Source of the DNA: Ptiloglossa arizonensis
Lineage: Eukaryota > Arthropoda > Insecta > Hymenoptera > Colletidae
Assembly: GCF_051014685.1 (NCBI RefSeq)
Contig: NC_135048.1
Location: forward strand, 22,276,543 to 22,340,542
Reading direction: 5' to 3'
Length of the DNA: 64,000 bases
Shown: one piece after another, positions 9,923-20,850 of the stretch
Layout of the letters: every line of letters starts with the position of its first letter
Numbering within the stretch: the first letter of the stretch is position 1
The notes under the pieces: model-generated
The model's database searches: none
What the model saw: only the letters and a program-made list of their open reading frames with translations
What the model was told of the DNA's origin: nothing
Translations under genes and position numbers: made by a program

Positions 9923-12394
9923 CGGTCTTCATTTTCAATGGTCGAGTAGAGAATATCTTCGAGGAACGACGAGAAGGTACAACAAAGTGATCGTTACTTC
10001 TACGAGCAATGTAATTTAATTTCGTTTCGTAATAAGAGCAATTAATGCTTCTCGGAAATTTCGTTCTACGGTAGAACTCCATTTATGCGAACCTGACAGA
10101 GGGCAAGTGTATTTCACATAAGCGGGTAGGTCTGTATAATAGAAGCGATAATCGCTGGAGATTATCCATATTATTTATAACTTTTCGTTCGAATAACCGG
10201 AATTCTCGGATAAGTGGATTCGATTCTAAATATTCTATATTTAGCTCGATCTCCGGATTATAGGAATAATATGCGAATTTTTGTAACAAATTTTTCCATT
10301 CGTTGCCACTTTAATTTCATATTTTCTTACTTTGGATTCTTATATCGAACATTGTAGACAGAGAAACTACTGTTTCGTCAGTTCTCAATATACTCAGAAT
10401 TCAATTTTAATTTAAATTACGATTCAAATTTGATTTTTATCTTGTCGAGAGAAACGTCGATAAAATAATAAGTAGTTTAATATTTTGTATTTAACTTCTC
10501 GCGAGGCATCTAGAGTTGCAAGTTTGAATCAACTGATGGGGCTCCAATAGGACAGAAAGTTTACAGAGAAAATGGATAGATGTTCGAATAATTGTTCGTT
10601 GAATATTCTTTTATTTTTCACTTAAATTATTAATTGCACGCGTCTGTTATTTTTTATACTCTTCGAATGAATTTTGACGATGCAACCGTTCAATCAGGAC
10701 GACTTCCTTCTTTAAATCCTCGTGTTTGTTAACGAATTCGTGTACGAAACAACAGGAACTCGAATCGATTCGAAGTGAAATCTAGGCGAATTCTTTTGCT
10801 ACTTGTTTCTTCGTTTCTGTGATAAGAAATCGGGCTGTCCGTGCATACGTGCGTGCATTTTGATTGCGTTGCCTTCTGCTTGGTTAATTTTGTTTCGCGA
10901 CAGTGAACACGCCGAACAGCTGGAATTTCCGCGAATTCGTTTCGTTGTTCGGAGACTCGCTCGATGGAACAATATCGAATTTTTCTCGAAAGCTGGCCAA
11001 TCGTTTTGAAATCTTTTTAACTATTACCGACAAAGTGTCTGACTTTTATACGAGCGATTCTTTTGAAATTTTTGCCGGTTCTTACCACCGACAAAGAGTC
11101 GAACGTTTTTACGAATACTTCTAAAAATTATTTTACTGTTTTGTCCAAGTGCTTCGCCTTCCGGGATCAAAATACAGAACGCATTCCATTTTATGCGAAT
11201 TTTTACGTTAGTTGCAAATGCTACCAACCATGAAATATTTTATTTTATTCGAACGAACGCCATTATCGATGGAACGTGCAGTTATACGCGGTGTTTGGCA
11301 TTCGAGTTTCAAGAATTTAAATCAAGAATTCAGATATTTACGTATTCTTACTATTTCGTGTGTATCTGGTTTACTTTCTTGCACGAATGCTTGAAATTTA
11401 TGCGGAGTTTCTCCATTGTTTAAGTATCGATTGAAAGCGGAATATCAAAGATTGTAATTGCGATTTGATCGCAGCCTCGATCCGGCTTTCATCGATGTAG
11501 AATTCTAAAAGAACAATTTACTTATTTGGTATTCGATGCCCGATTAGATTTTAAATCTAATCCTAGTCCTCGATGTTCGAGCGTAACGAGGTATTAACGT
11601 GACTCGTTGCAACGAGAAAAGTTGTTTCGTTGCTGAATAATTAAAAATTCGACGTTCTAAACGAAACTGGTTACTCTTGCAAACATTTCTGTAAGTTCCA
11701 AATACAGTTTCTTAATTTTATAAAATAGATTTAGAAAAAAAAATTGTATAAAAACACAAGAGATGAAAATAATATAATGATGTGTTTCGTATAATTTCTA
11801 CTCAAGGGTGAGTTCAAAGATGTCTTCGTCGGTGTGTTGTAAAGTTACTGTACTGTACTGTAGTATATTACTTTTTATAATAAAGAATTTATTAGCGGCT
11901 AATAAAAGTAATTTTTTTGTAAAATTATTAGTGGCCCTAATAATTCCATGATAATTCTCAAAATTCGATTTTACCGCGTAAGAGATCAACCGTTTCTTCT
12001 CCAGGCTCTCGTTCCAGTGCTTCCTCGTTCTTCATCTTCCGAGGAATGTCCACGCGTGTCCAGCGAGACGTGGACGAGACGGAATGCTCGCTTAATAACG
12101 CGTCACGGTTAGTACTTCTACAGCGTTGCGTGTACGTACGACCAGCTTTCGAGGATCGCCTTATCGGATTGGCGATAAGATGACACAGTGTCGTTCAGTA
12201 GTGGCGCTTTTATTCGGGCCAATTAAGTTGCAAACCGACGTGTCTGTCTGTCTTTTTGCGCGCATGGTCCTAATTACGAGCGCAACCGTTGCGTTCGCAA
12301 TTATTGGAATCGATGAGACGTCACGAGAAGCTTTTCTCGTCGAGCTCCAGTTACTCGGACATCCCAAAGAGGTGCGATTCACTCGAACGGTTTG
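9923..12394. other. Gene-free stretch with one small duplication
   Basis: Mostly AT-rich unique sequence. A pair of roughly 61-bp repeats occurs at about 10966-11110 (ACCGACAAAG at 11026 and 11087). CpG density rises at 12000-12390 just before the next array. No supported gene. Confidence 0.5.
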
Positions 12395-12955
12395 CAGGTA
12401 TTCAAATACTACGAATAAACTTCGAGTATTGGAATGGTCGAGTGATATCTACGAATAAACTTCGAGTATTTGAATAGTCGAATGATATTTACGAATTAAC
12501 TTTCTATATTTGAGTAGTCGAATACTATGAATAAACTTCGAATATTTGAGTAATTGAATACTAAGAATAAACTTCGAATATTTGAGTGGTTGAGTGATAT
12601 CTATGAATTAACTTTGAATATTTGAGTAATCGAATACTATGAATAAACTTCGAATATTTGAGTAGTTGAATATTACGAATAAATTTCGAACATTTGAGTA
12701 GTCGAATAATATTTACGAATTACTTCGAATATTTAAGTAATCGAATGCTATGAATAAACTTCGAATATTTGAGTAGTTGAATATTACGAATAAATTTCGA
12801 ATATTTGAGTAGTCGAATACTACGAATAAATTTCGAATATTTGAGTAGTTGAATGCTACGAATAAATTTCGAATATTTGAGTAGTTGAATGCTACGAATA
12901 AATTTCGAATATTTGAGTAGTTGAATGCTACGAATAAAATTGGAATATTCGAGTA
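12395..12955. repeat. 36-bp TTCGA-core minisatellite
   Basis: About 15 head-to-tail copies of a unit near ACGAATAAATTTCGAATA plus TTTGAGTAGTTGAATGCT. The last four or five copies are nearly perfect 36-mers; earlier ones vary in length with inserted GATATT. The period is a multiple of three, so all the long minus-strand frames here (with repeated KYSKFIRS-like and YSNIRNLF-like peptides) are artefacts. This is the first of eight arrays sharing a TATTCGAATA-like core. Confidence 0.93.
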
Positions 12956-14404
12956 CTCCGAAAATATCCACAGATTCGAAAAGTCCATAAAATATTCGAA
13001 CACCAAACTGTACCAATTATATTCGACGAGTAGTCCCAGTTGCTGCATATTCTTCTTCGAGCACGTTCGATGTTCTCGTATACGGACAGGAACGATGGAG
13101 TTCAAACCATTTCAAGAGATTCTGACTTAAGTAGCGAAACTCGGCGACTCTTAATACGTTTTGTAAGATTGCTGTAATTGAAAGTTCGACAAATTCTTGG
13201 CAGTCTTGAAAGTTTTGCCTTACACGGTTGTTCGTCACACGGTAACGATACGGGTGTTAACAAATTGAACGTATCGAGCTTCTCGTAAGTCGATCGGTAC
13301 AACTATAATAAAATGAGATACCGATACACCTGTCGCGCTCAAAGTGTTCATTAAGGCGGGCAGAATGGGACTTCGATGCTTTCGAAAATTTCTCTCCTCT
13401 GTTTCCCGTAATGTAGCTTCCACGTTATGCGTTACGAAGCTCACGAAGAGTCCTCGATCGCGTATGAAAAAATTAAACAGTTACAAAGTGAAGATTGCCT
13501 AATGGTTGACCAGTTTGAATATTATAATGGTCCTTAACGATAATGTTCTGTGTTCTCACAGCGTGCGTTTACTACGCTATGAAACATGAATATGCGCGGG
13601 CTATAATTTTCAGTTATAGCGTAGACGTTGATGGCTGAGTGGCGGCACCGCGCCGAGTCGTTTCAGCCGATCTGTTTGTACTTTAACGTTGAATATTCTG
13701 AGTGGCATCGAAGCCGAGTAATTGAAGTTTTCCCGAGATTAGTGTCTCCGGATAATATAGGAACGTTGACAGAAATGATGTATTTGTTTACAATTTATGC
13801 GTCCGAAATGAAAAATGCAATTCAACAGCGAAGAGTAGAAAATACACAAGTAAATTGTGTTTTAACGGTTAATTAACGTTGTAACTTTTCCTCGGCAATC
13901 CATTACGTTTTCTTATCGACCTTTGGTATAACACCGGGCACATAGGCATACCACGCTTGCGCGAACAGTCTCGATCTCTCGTCGAATCGGATCGGAATCG
14001 AGTCGATTAATTATCGTAAGCTCGCGACACCTGACCTCGAACGTTGTAAGTTTAAAAGCAACAACGAAATACGCCAAGTTTCTCTGTGTACGATTTTTAT
14101 TCGGAATCGGCTGGATTTAGCCGCTGACAGGACGAAAATAGGCGTGTTTTCTCGTCGAACGGCTTCCATTGACTCCCTCTTATTTATGAGCGCGCGTCGA
14201 GTTTTGCTCGTTGTGACATTAGGATGAAATATTACGTATCGACGACCGGGCGCCGTGGGCGGCTGAACGAGAATTCATACGAGGTTACGAGCTTTTGACG
14301 TGTCCCATTTTAGCCTGACAGAAGGACGCTTAAGTCGCGAAACAGATCACACGATCTGGGTCTTCTCGCGGGTCAACATTTTACACCACAGCTTCCGAGA
14401 AGCT
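12956..14404. other. Gene-free spacer
   Basis: Unique sequence. A plus-strand ATG frame of 81 codons at 13631-13876 (start MAEWRHRAES) is preceded closely by an in-frame stop and has no family match. CpG density is moderate from 13900 to 14400. Confidence 0.45.
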
Positions 14405-15145
14405 TTCCCGAAGTTCGAGCACTCGACTACTCGAACATTTGAGCACTCGACTATTCGAATACTCGAGTATTCGAGTAATCCACTATTCGAATATTCGAGC
14501 ATTCGAGTACTTTGGTACATAAATATTTGAGTACTCCGATACTCTACTACTCGAGTATCGAGTAATCGAGTAATCGAGTAATCGAGTAATCCACTATTCG
14601 AGTATTCGAAGTTCGAGCACTTGACTACTCGAACATTTGAGCATTCGAATACTCGAGTATTCGAGTAATCCACTATTCGAGTATTCGAGCATTCGAGTAC
14701 TTTGGTACACAAATATTCCAGTACTCCGATACTCGACTACTCGAGTATTGAGTAATCGAGTAATCCACTATTCGAGTATTCGAAGTTCGAGCACTTGACT
14801 ACTCGAACATTTGAGCATTCGAATACTCGACTATTCGAGTACTCGAGTATTCGAGTAAACCACTATTCGAGTGTTCGAGCATTCGAGTACTTTGGTACAC
14901 AAATATTCCAGTACTCCGATACTCGACTACTCGAGTATTGAGTAATCGAGTAATCCACTATTCGAGTATTCGAAGTTCGAGCACTTGACTACTCGAACAT
15001 TTAAGCATTCGAATACTCGACTATTCGAATACTCGAGTATTCGAGTAATCCACTATTCGACTATTCGAGAATTCGAGTACTTTGGTACATAAATATTCCA
15101 GTACTCCGATACTCGACTACTCGAATATTTCGCGGGCCAAGAAAC
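14405..15145. repeat. 190-bp higher-order TTCGA array, 4 copies
   Basis: The anchor TTTGGTACAYAAATATT recurs with GGTAC at 14514, 14704, 14894 and 15084, exactly 190 bp apart each time. Inside each 190-bp unit is a chain of roughly 8-10-bp subunits built from TATTCGAGTA, ACTCGACT and AATCGAG, plus a constant CCACTATTCGA segment. The nested arrangement is a higher-order repeat: short variants first diverged, then the block was amplified as a whole. Confidence 0.95.
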
Positions 15146-16140
15146 TATTCGAATATTCGTAACATTTGAGCAGTGAAACCAACTACGAAGCACACATGCA
15201 TAGTTACAAAACCTACATACGTACATAATCGTGTACGTCGGCATCCGTGCAGATGATCGATCACCTTTCTCATTTAAGACGAAAAGTAGGTAGTGTCGCC
15301 TCGTTTTACGCTGTTCGAACGTATCGCGAGCTAGTTTCCTCTAGGAATAATTAAATCGATCACGAGAACGTTACAAGAAGTCTAAAGATCACATTTTGAA
15401 ATATTTCCCCTTCATCGAACTCACCAGACTACCCGAAACACGATTACATCTTATTCTTTAACTAATTATTTTCTTTTACCCAAAATTTAAAGTTATTTCT
15501 TTCCGCGTTTATTCTCAATTTCCATGCACCATACGCGCAGTCTCGAGATGGTCAATGGTTAACTTCGGTCCGGTAGTGTTCCTTCGTCTCGTCGATTCAA
15601 TTAGATACACGTAGTCGCGCCTATTCTACATATCGTCGAATAAATCATTTATACCCTGGCCGATCACGATCGGAACGATTTGTCAAAACTAACGAACCGA
15701 ACTGTGGAAAACGTGGACGTTGAAATAAAGCCCCCGTCGATACGATATAATGGCGATCTAGGCGCGGCCGATTTAGTACGGAACGCGCGAATATCGAGGG
15801 GGCCCCCGCGATCGTGGCAGCGATCCACAGGAAAGAAGGAACCTTTCCGCCGTAATTTCCGTGACCCCGGCGCAACGGCGCGAGGTCGTATCGATAAATC
15901 ACTGTCAGGTTCCAGCGATTCGTCCATTGATAACGGGACGACGGGAACAAGGAAGTCTTTCTGTTGAAAGGCGACCACGCGTTTTTCGAGGCTCGCCCGG
16001 TCTGGTGTAGGCCCCGTTTCTTCTCTAGGACGAAGACGAATTCCGTGGATCGTAATTCCTACCGGTCGTGGTTATCGTACGCGAACCGAAAAAAAGAAAA
16101 AAAAAATAAATAAACGATTTCGAGCCGTCTTCGACGAACA
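15146..16140. other. Spacer rising into a CpG-rich block
   Basis: AT-rich at first, then GC-rich from about 15540. Overlapping frames of about 100 codons on both strands at 15645-15978 are composition-driven and begin at non-ATG codons. A run of A at 16088-16108 precedes the ATG at 16141. Confidence 0.4.
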
Positions 16141-16343
16141 ATGAGCTCGGTGTGCGAAAACAATGGCGGTTATTTAGCCTATCGAATAATACCGCTGGTG
16201 TACGAAAGACGCGGGACACGAAGGCCAGGAATTGTTCGTCGAACGCGTCGAAGGTCGAAATTGTTTGTAGAAAGTGGCGTTCTAATTGCCATTGTCTTCT
16301 TTTTTCGATTCCCGATCGGTTGGTCGCGCATTGTTCCTACCAG
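16141..16343 (+). CDS. Candidate first coding exon with a signal-anchor-like segment
   Basis: An ATG at 16141 (context GAACAATGAG) opens 67 complete codons plus two bases, ending in ACCAG before a strong donor, CAG|GTAAGAAG, at 16344. The frame stops within the donor (AGG TAA), so splicing would leave phase 2. The peptide begins MSSVCENNGG, has an arginine-rich stretch at about residues 24-38 (RRGTRRPGIVRRTRRR), and then a hydrophobic segment at about 46-56 (GVLIAIVFFFR), a layout seen in type II membrane proteins. The position at the end of a CpG-rich block would suit a 5' exon. No downstream exon or family match is visible, so this may still be chance. Confidence 0.27.
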
Positions 16344-16451
16344 GTAAGAAGTAACCGTGGTACCTGGGGGTCGTTTCAGTTCATCGTCTCGCGAGAATCG
16401 CGTCGACTAGGCAGGTACCTACCTACCGAGGAATCGTTGATGACGATGGTG

Positions 16452-16490
16452 ATTATTATTATTATTGTTGTTGTTGTTATTATTATTATT
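16452..16490. repeat. ATT/GTT trinucleotide microsatellite
   Basis: Uninterrupted trinucleotide run: ATT repeats, then GTT repeats, then ATT repeats again. Confidence 0.95.
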
Positions 16491-16974
16491 TCTCTCGATT
16501 CGCGGCTCCAAGTATCCGCCCTAAATTTACGCGTGATTTCTCGTCCCGATCGTACACTTCTCACAATTGCAACTTTCTCCGCGTGCGCGCGCAGAAGCGT
16601 GGAGGATCATCCGCGAGGAGTGTGTTATCTCCGTGTCATCCTAGCTTCTATATTTTCCATCGAGGAAGCTTTGTAAACTTTGCCCTATACCGTTCACCGG
16701 CGATGGGAATGATACCTTATCGATACCGTCTGTTCCATACTGTGAATTATAATCTGGCGTGGGACGATATTATCGTTGGGGAAAATTATACACGGTGTTC
16801 GAGAATCTCTGGGACATGTTTTAGGAGTCGATCGCACACTCGAACAGAACGAAGAGAATTCGTGCAAACAGCCTTATTGTCGTTCATTGCGAGGTTTCAC
16901 GAATTTTTGGTTAGTTTATTCATTTTACAGATCTTCAAAATGGTTATTTTGCATTTCCAGAGGCGTTCGTGGAC
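16491..16974. other. Gene-free spacer
   Basis: No supported gene or array. Short overlapping plus-strand frames show no recognisable motif. Confidence 0.45.
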
Positions 16975-17490
16975 GTTTTGTCATTGATTTGGTTATCCTC
17001 TAGGTGGTTACTAGTTTCGAATTTGTTGGAAATTTATTTCCATTTTAATTTACAAACTTATCGAAAGTTACGTGATCTTTTATCATCGATCTGGTTATCC
17101 TCTAGATGGTTACTAGTTTCGAATTTGTTGGAAATATTTTCCATTTTAATTTACAAACTTACAGAAAGTTACGTAATCTCTTATCATCAATCTGGTTATC
17201 CTCTAGATGGTTACTAGTTTCGAATTTGTTGGAAATTTGTTTCCATCTTAATTTACAAACTTATCGAAAGTTACGTAATTTTTTAACATCGATCTGGTTA
17301 TCCTCTGGGTGGTTACTAGTTCCGAATTTCTTGGAAATTTGTTTCCATCTTAATTTACAAACTTATCGAAAGTTACGTAATCTTTTAACATCGATCTGGT
17401 TATCCTCTGGGTGGTTACTAGTTCCGAATTTCTTGGAAATTTGTTTCCATTTTAATTGAATGGAATTTATCGAAAGTTACGTAATCTTTT
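16975..17490. repeat. 102-bp tandem repeat A, 5 copies
   Basis: GGTTATCCTCTRGRTGGTTA recurs at 16991, 17093, 17194, 17296 and 17398, that is, spacings of 102, 101, 102 and 102 bp. Each unit also has TTGGAAATTT, TTACAAACTTATCG and AAAGTTACGTAATC. The last two units share GGGTGG and CCGAATTTC and so form a younger pair. A period of 102 keeps frames open by arithmetic. Confidence 0.95.
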
Positions 17491-18420
17491 CAGTAAGTCG
17501 TACGAAAATCTTTTTATAGCTTCGAGTTGCCTGCTTCGCTAGGATTAAAAAGTATCCTCGTGAAGAGGGATTGAAGCGTACCGTTGTCGAAGAAAAATCG
17601 AGCTACCAAAAAGAAAGAGAGGTAACAACGGGAGCCTTAAAGAAAAGAGCAACAATACTTCGTCCAATTACCGCTCGGATTCCCACCAGAAAGTTTATCC
17701 TGATTTATCGCGCGCACGGTTAATTGTATCGCTGCCCGGAGGATCCGCCTCGAAAGAAATAGCACAAAAGAAGAGAGAAAGAAAATAATATACGATACAT
17801 GTAGGCTTTTTGTTGTTACTTTTAAAATTGCAATCTCTTGTCGGTGAGTACCGATCGATTTTTGTCATAGACATTTTTTTATAAAACTATCGGTAAGAGT
17901 GGAATAATGATTATGACCTATTTGCGATACACCCTGTACATATGTATATTATATATAAAACTTCTTCCCTTATTTATTACTATTCTATCTATCCAATATC
18001 TTAAGAAATAGCAATACAAAAATGGAAAAAGTACTAAAAGGATAGTAGTCTATTTATCTATCTAATATTCCAATGAAAATTTAGTATTGGATCAACGAGA
18101 AATTGTAATTTTAAAAACAGTAAAAAACATTGATCTTTGATCAAAAATCAAGGTCGTCACGATACTATTAAACCAAATCACTTTTAATCAACGCAGCATC
18201 GTAGACGACGTCTAGACAAATTCGATCATGTATATCACGACCTTGGCGCGACCTTGAACTTAAAAAAATTATTACTGCATCGTTACAACATTCGAAAGGT
18301 TTTCGCATAAGATTCGCATTCAAATATCGTTCCCGAGTTGAAATATTCGCAACGCGATTACTCTTTCGCTATCAGTGTCTCATTCGTTGTTGCAACTCGA
18401 CTTGGCCACTTTCCTACAGT
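17491..18420. other. Gene-free AT-rich spacer with clustered regulatory-like sites
   Basis: No gene or array. It contains GATACACCCTGTA at 17927-17939 (dispersed 15-mer, reverse orientation) and the cluster of CAAGGTCG sites listed separately. Confidence 0.45.
18148..18257. promoter_or_regulatory. Cluster of three FTZ-F1/ERR-type monomer sites
   Basis: The consensus YCAAGGYCR, bound as a monomer by orphan nuclear receptors such as FTZ-F1, occurs as TCAAGGTCG on the plus strand at 18148-18156. On the minus strand it occurs as CCAAGGTCG (18238-18246) and TCAAGGTCG (18249-18257). Three perfect matches in 110 bp exceed the few expected across the whole window. There is no gene in view to regulate, and binding is inference. 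Confidence 0.35.
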
Positions 18421-18895
18421 GAACTGATCAATTTTGTATCGGAAATTGTCGAATAGATTCGTAATATTTTCATTGAACTCAACCTAAAATTACCTCGCGA
18501 CAGGTCGAGATTACGTATCGTCGAACTGGTCAATTTTGATTCGACAATTGTCGAACAAATTCGTAATATTTTCGTTGAACTCGACTCAAAGTTACCTCGC
18601 GATAAGTCGAAGTTATGTATCGTCGAACTGGTCAATATTGTACTGGAAATTGTCGAATAGATTCGTAACATTTTCGTCGAACTGGTCAATTTTGTATCGG
18701 AAATTATCGAACAGATTCGTAATATTTTCGTCGAACTCGACTCAAACTTACCTCGCGACAGATCGAGGTTGCTTATCATCGAACTGGTCAATTTTGTATC
18801 GGAAATTGTCGAACAAATTCGTAATATTTTCGTTGAACTCAACTCAAAGTTACCTCGCGACAAGTCGAGGTTACGTATCGTCGAACTGGATAAAA
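18421..18895. repeat. 102-bp tandem repeat B with a 54-bp short unit
   Basis: GAACTGRTCAATTTTG or close variants occur at 18421, 18523, 18625, 18679, 18781 and 18883, giving spacings of 102, 102, 54, 102 and 102 bp. The 54-bp unit has an internal deletion. Units also share GTAATATTTTCGT, CAAAGTTACCTCGCGA and GTCGAGGTTACGTATC. The sequence is not obviously related to array A although the period is identical. Confidence 0.95.
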
Positions 18896-19639
18896 ACTAT
18901 GTACAATATGTACGAAGTGGTAACGGTGGAGGAACGGAGTACTTTCGACGGAAAGTGGCAGGGCATCCATCTACTTTCTCATGAAATTCACGGTTACCCT
19001 TTTCGCGCTTAGTAGGACAAAATATATTAACGGCGTTGGGCACAGAGTCGACATCGGTGAACGCCCCTGGCCATTGGGTGCCTCCTCGGCTACGGTGAGG
19101 GCCTCCTTTTGCTGAGGTAACAGCCGCGATCACGAGGAAGGAGAAGCCAGCGGCTCTCTCGATCTTCCTTAAGTAGGTCTCGGGAGCGAGGGAAGCGCGA
19201 GAAGGACCGTCCAGGATGAACGAGGACAACGCGAAGAGACGAGATAGACCGTGGCGCGGAGGAGCGGGCAAAAAGGACAAAAACTGGTGGTTGGAACGGT
19301 GACGGGGGTGGGGGGATCGGGGCAAAAATCGTGGAAACGTACGCGGGGAGAGAGAAAGAGAGAAAGAGAGAGAAAGAAAGAGAGAGAAAGAGAGAGAGAG
19401 AGAGGGAGAGGAAGAAGAGGAGACCCTCTCCTCAGGGCGCTTCTTCTTCGTCGGACCGTGACCAATAACCATCGCAATCGTCCTGGGATTAACAAGCAAG
19501 CGTGCACTCGCGGCTCACCTGCGCGCGCTGCTTCAGGAATCGGTTCACGCGCGCCAAGGATGTTGCCCGTCCCCGGGAGAGGAAAAGAGAAACGGATAAC
19601 CGAAACTCGCGGGGAGTCGATCCGAGAGGGGGACATTTT
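18896..19639. other. GC-rich block with GA microsatellite
   Basis: CpG- and purine-rich sequence between two arrays. Frames of 130-200 codons occur on both strands across the GA tract and consist of low-complexity serine/leucine or arginine/glutamate, so they are not taken as genes. Confidence 0.4.
19346..19422. repeat. GA-rich microsatellite
   Basis: An all-purine run of GAGA and GAAA repeats on the plus strand, with many GAGAG pentamers of the kind GAGA factor binds. Confidence 0.95.
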
Positions 19640-20850
19640 TTTTTAGTTTTTGCTCGATCAGGTACTGGTGATTACGTGTACCCTGCGGAACTGTCAATCG
19701 TAATGTTCTTGGGATAAGTTGACAATTGTTTTGCAAAAGGTAGAGGTAATCGAAATTTAAGAGGGGAAGTGAACTGTCGAGAGGACATTTTTTAATTCCT
19801 TGGTCGATCAAGTGGTGATTACATGTACCCTGTGAAACTGTCAATCGTAATGTTCTTGGGATAAGTTGACAATTGTTTTGCAAAAGGTAGAGGTAATCGA
19901 AATTTAAGAGGGGAAGTGAAATGTCGAGAGGACATTTTTTTATTCTTTGGTCGATCAAGTGGTGATTATATGTACCCTGTGAAACTGTCAATTGTAATGT
20001 TCTTGGGATAACTTGATAATTGTTTTGCAAGAGGTAGAGATAATTGAAACTCAAAAGGGGAAGTAAACTATCGAGGGGATACTTTTTAATTCCTTGGTCG
20101 ATCAAGTGGTGATTACATGTACCCTGCGAAACTGTCAATTGTAATGTTCTTGGGATAAGTTGACAATTGTTTTGCAAAAGGTAGAGCTAATCGAAATTTA
20201 AGAGGGGAACTGTCGAGGGGACATTTTTTTATTCCTTGGTCGATCAAGGGGTGATTACATATACCCTGCGAAACTGTCATTCGTGTGTTCTTCAGGATAA
20301 GTTGATAATTGTTTTGCAAGAGGTAGATGTAATTGAAACTCAAAAGGGGAAGTAAACTATCGAGGGGACACTTTTCAATTCCTTGGTCGATCAAGTGGTG
20401 ATACATGTACCCTGCGAAACTGTCAATCGTAATGTTCTTGGGATAAGTTGATAATTGTTTTGCAAGAGATAGAGATAGTCGAAACTCAAGTGAGGAAGTA
20501 AACGAGCGCGGAGAAATTTTGTTTTCTCTCAAACATTTAACTGGCAACAAAACATAACCTCCGATACTGTCAATCATGATATTGTTAATGAGTTGTTAAT
20601 TGTTTTGCTCCCGAGGAAAAGAAGAAGGTAGAGATAACTGAATCTCAACGGGAGAAGTCAATCAGTGAGTGGAAATTTTGCAATTCTCGGTCGGTTAAGT
20701 GGCAATACGCATAACTTATGGAACTGTCAATCATGATATTTTCAATGATAAATAATTGGAAATTGTTTCGCCGTCGAGAGTGGAAAGGAGTGGAGATAAC
20801 TAAATTTAACGAGGAGAAGTCAATCGATGAGGAAAAATTTGAGGGCAAAC
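19640..20850. repeat. 147-bp tandem repeat A, 6 clean plus 2 degenerate units
   Basis: GGTGATTACATGTACCCTG or variants recur from 19667, 19814, 19961, 20108, 20250 and 20397: spacings of 147, 147, 147, 142 and 147 bp. Units share GGTCGATCAAG, AACTGTCAATCGTAATG, TTGGGATAAGTTG and ACAATTGTTTTGCA. Two further diverged units follow to about 20850 (each keeping ACTGTCAATCATGATAT). A 210-codon minus-strand frame across the array is an effect of the period being 49 x 3. Confidence 0.95.

Noticed and set aside
12395..12955. CRISPR-like regular spacing of 36 bp
   Set aside because: There are no unique spacers; the whole period is repeated, and the context is eukaryotic.
12713..13105. 130-codon minus-strand frame with repeated YSNIRNLF-like peptides
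   Set aside because: It lies mostly in the 36-bp array; a period divisible by three keeps frames open automatically, and a second frame is open too.
19545..20577. 210- and 154-codon minus-strand frames
   Set aside because: They follow the 147-bp unit (49 codons) and break where units lose bases.
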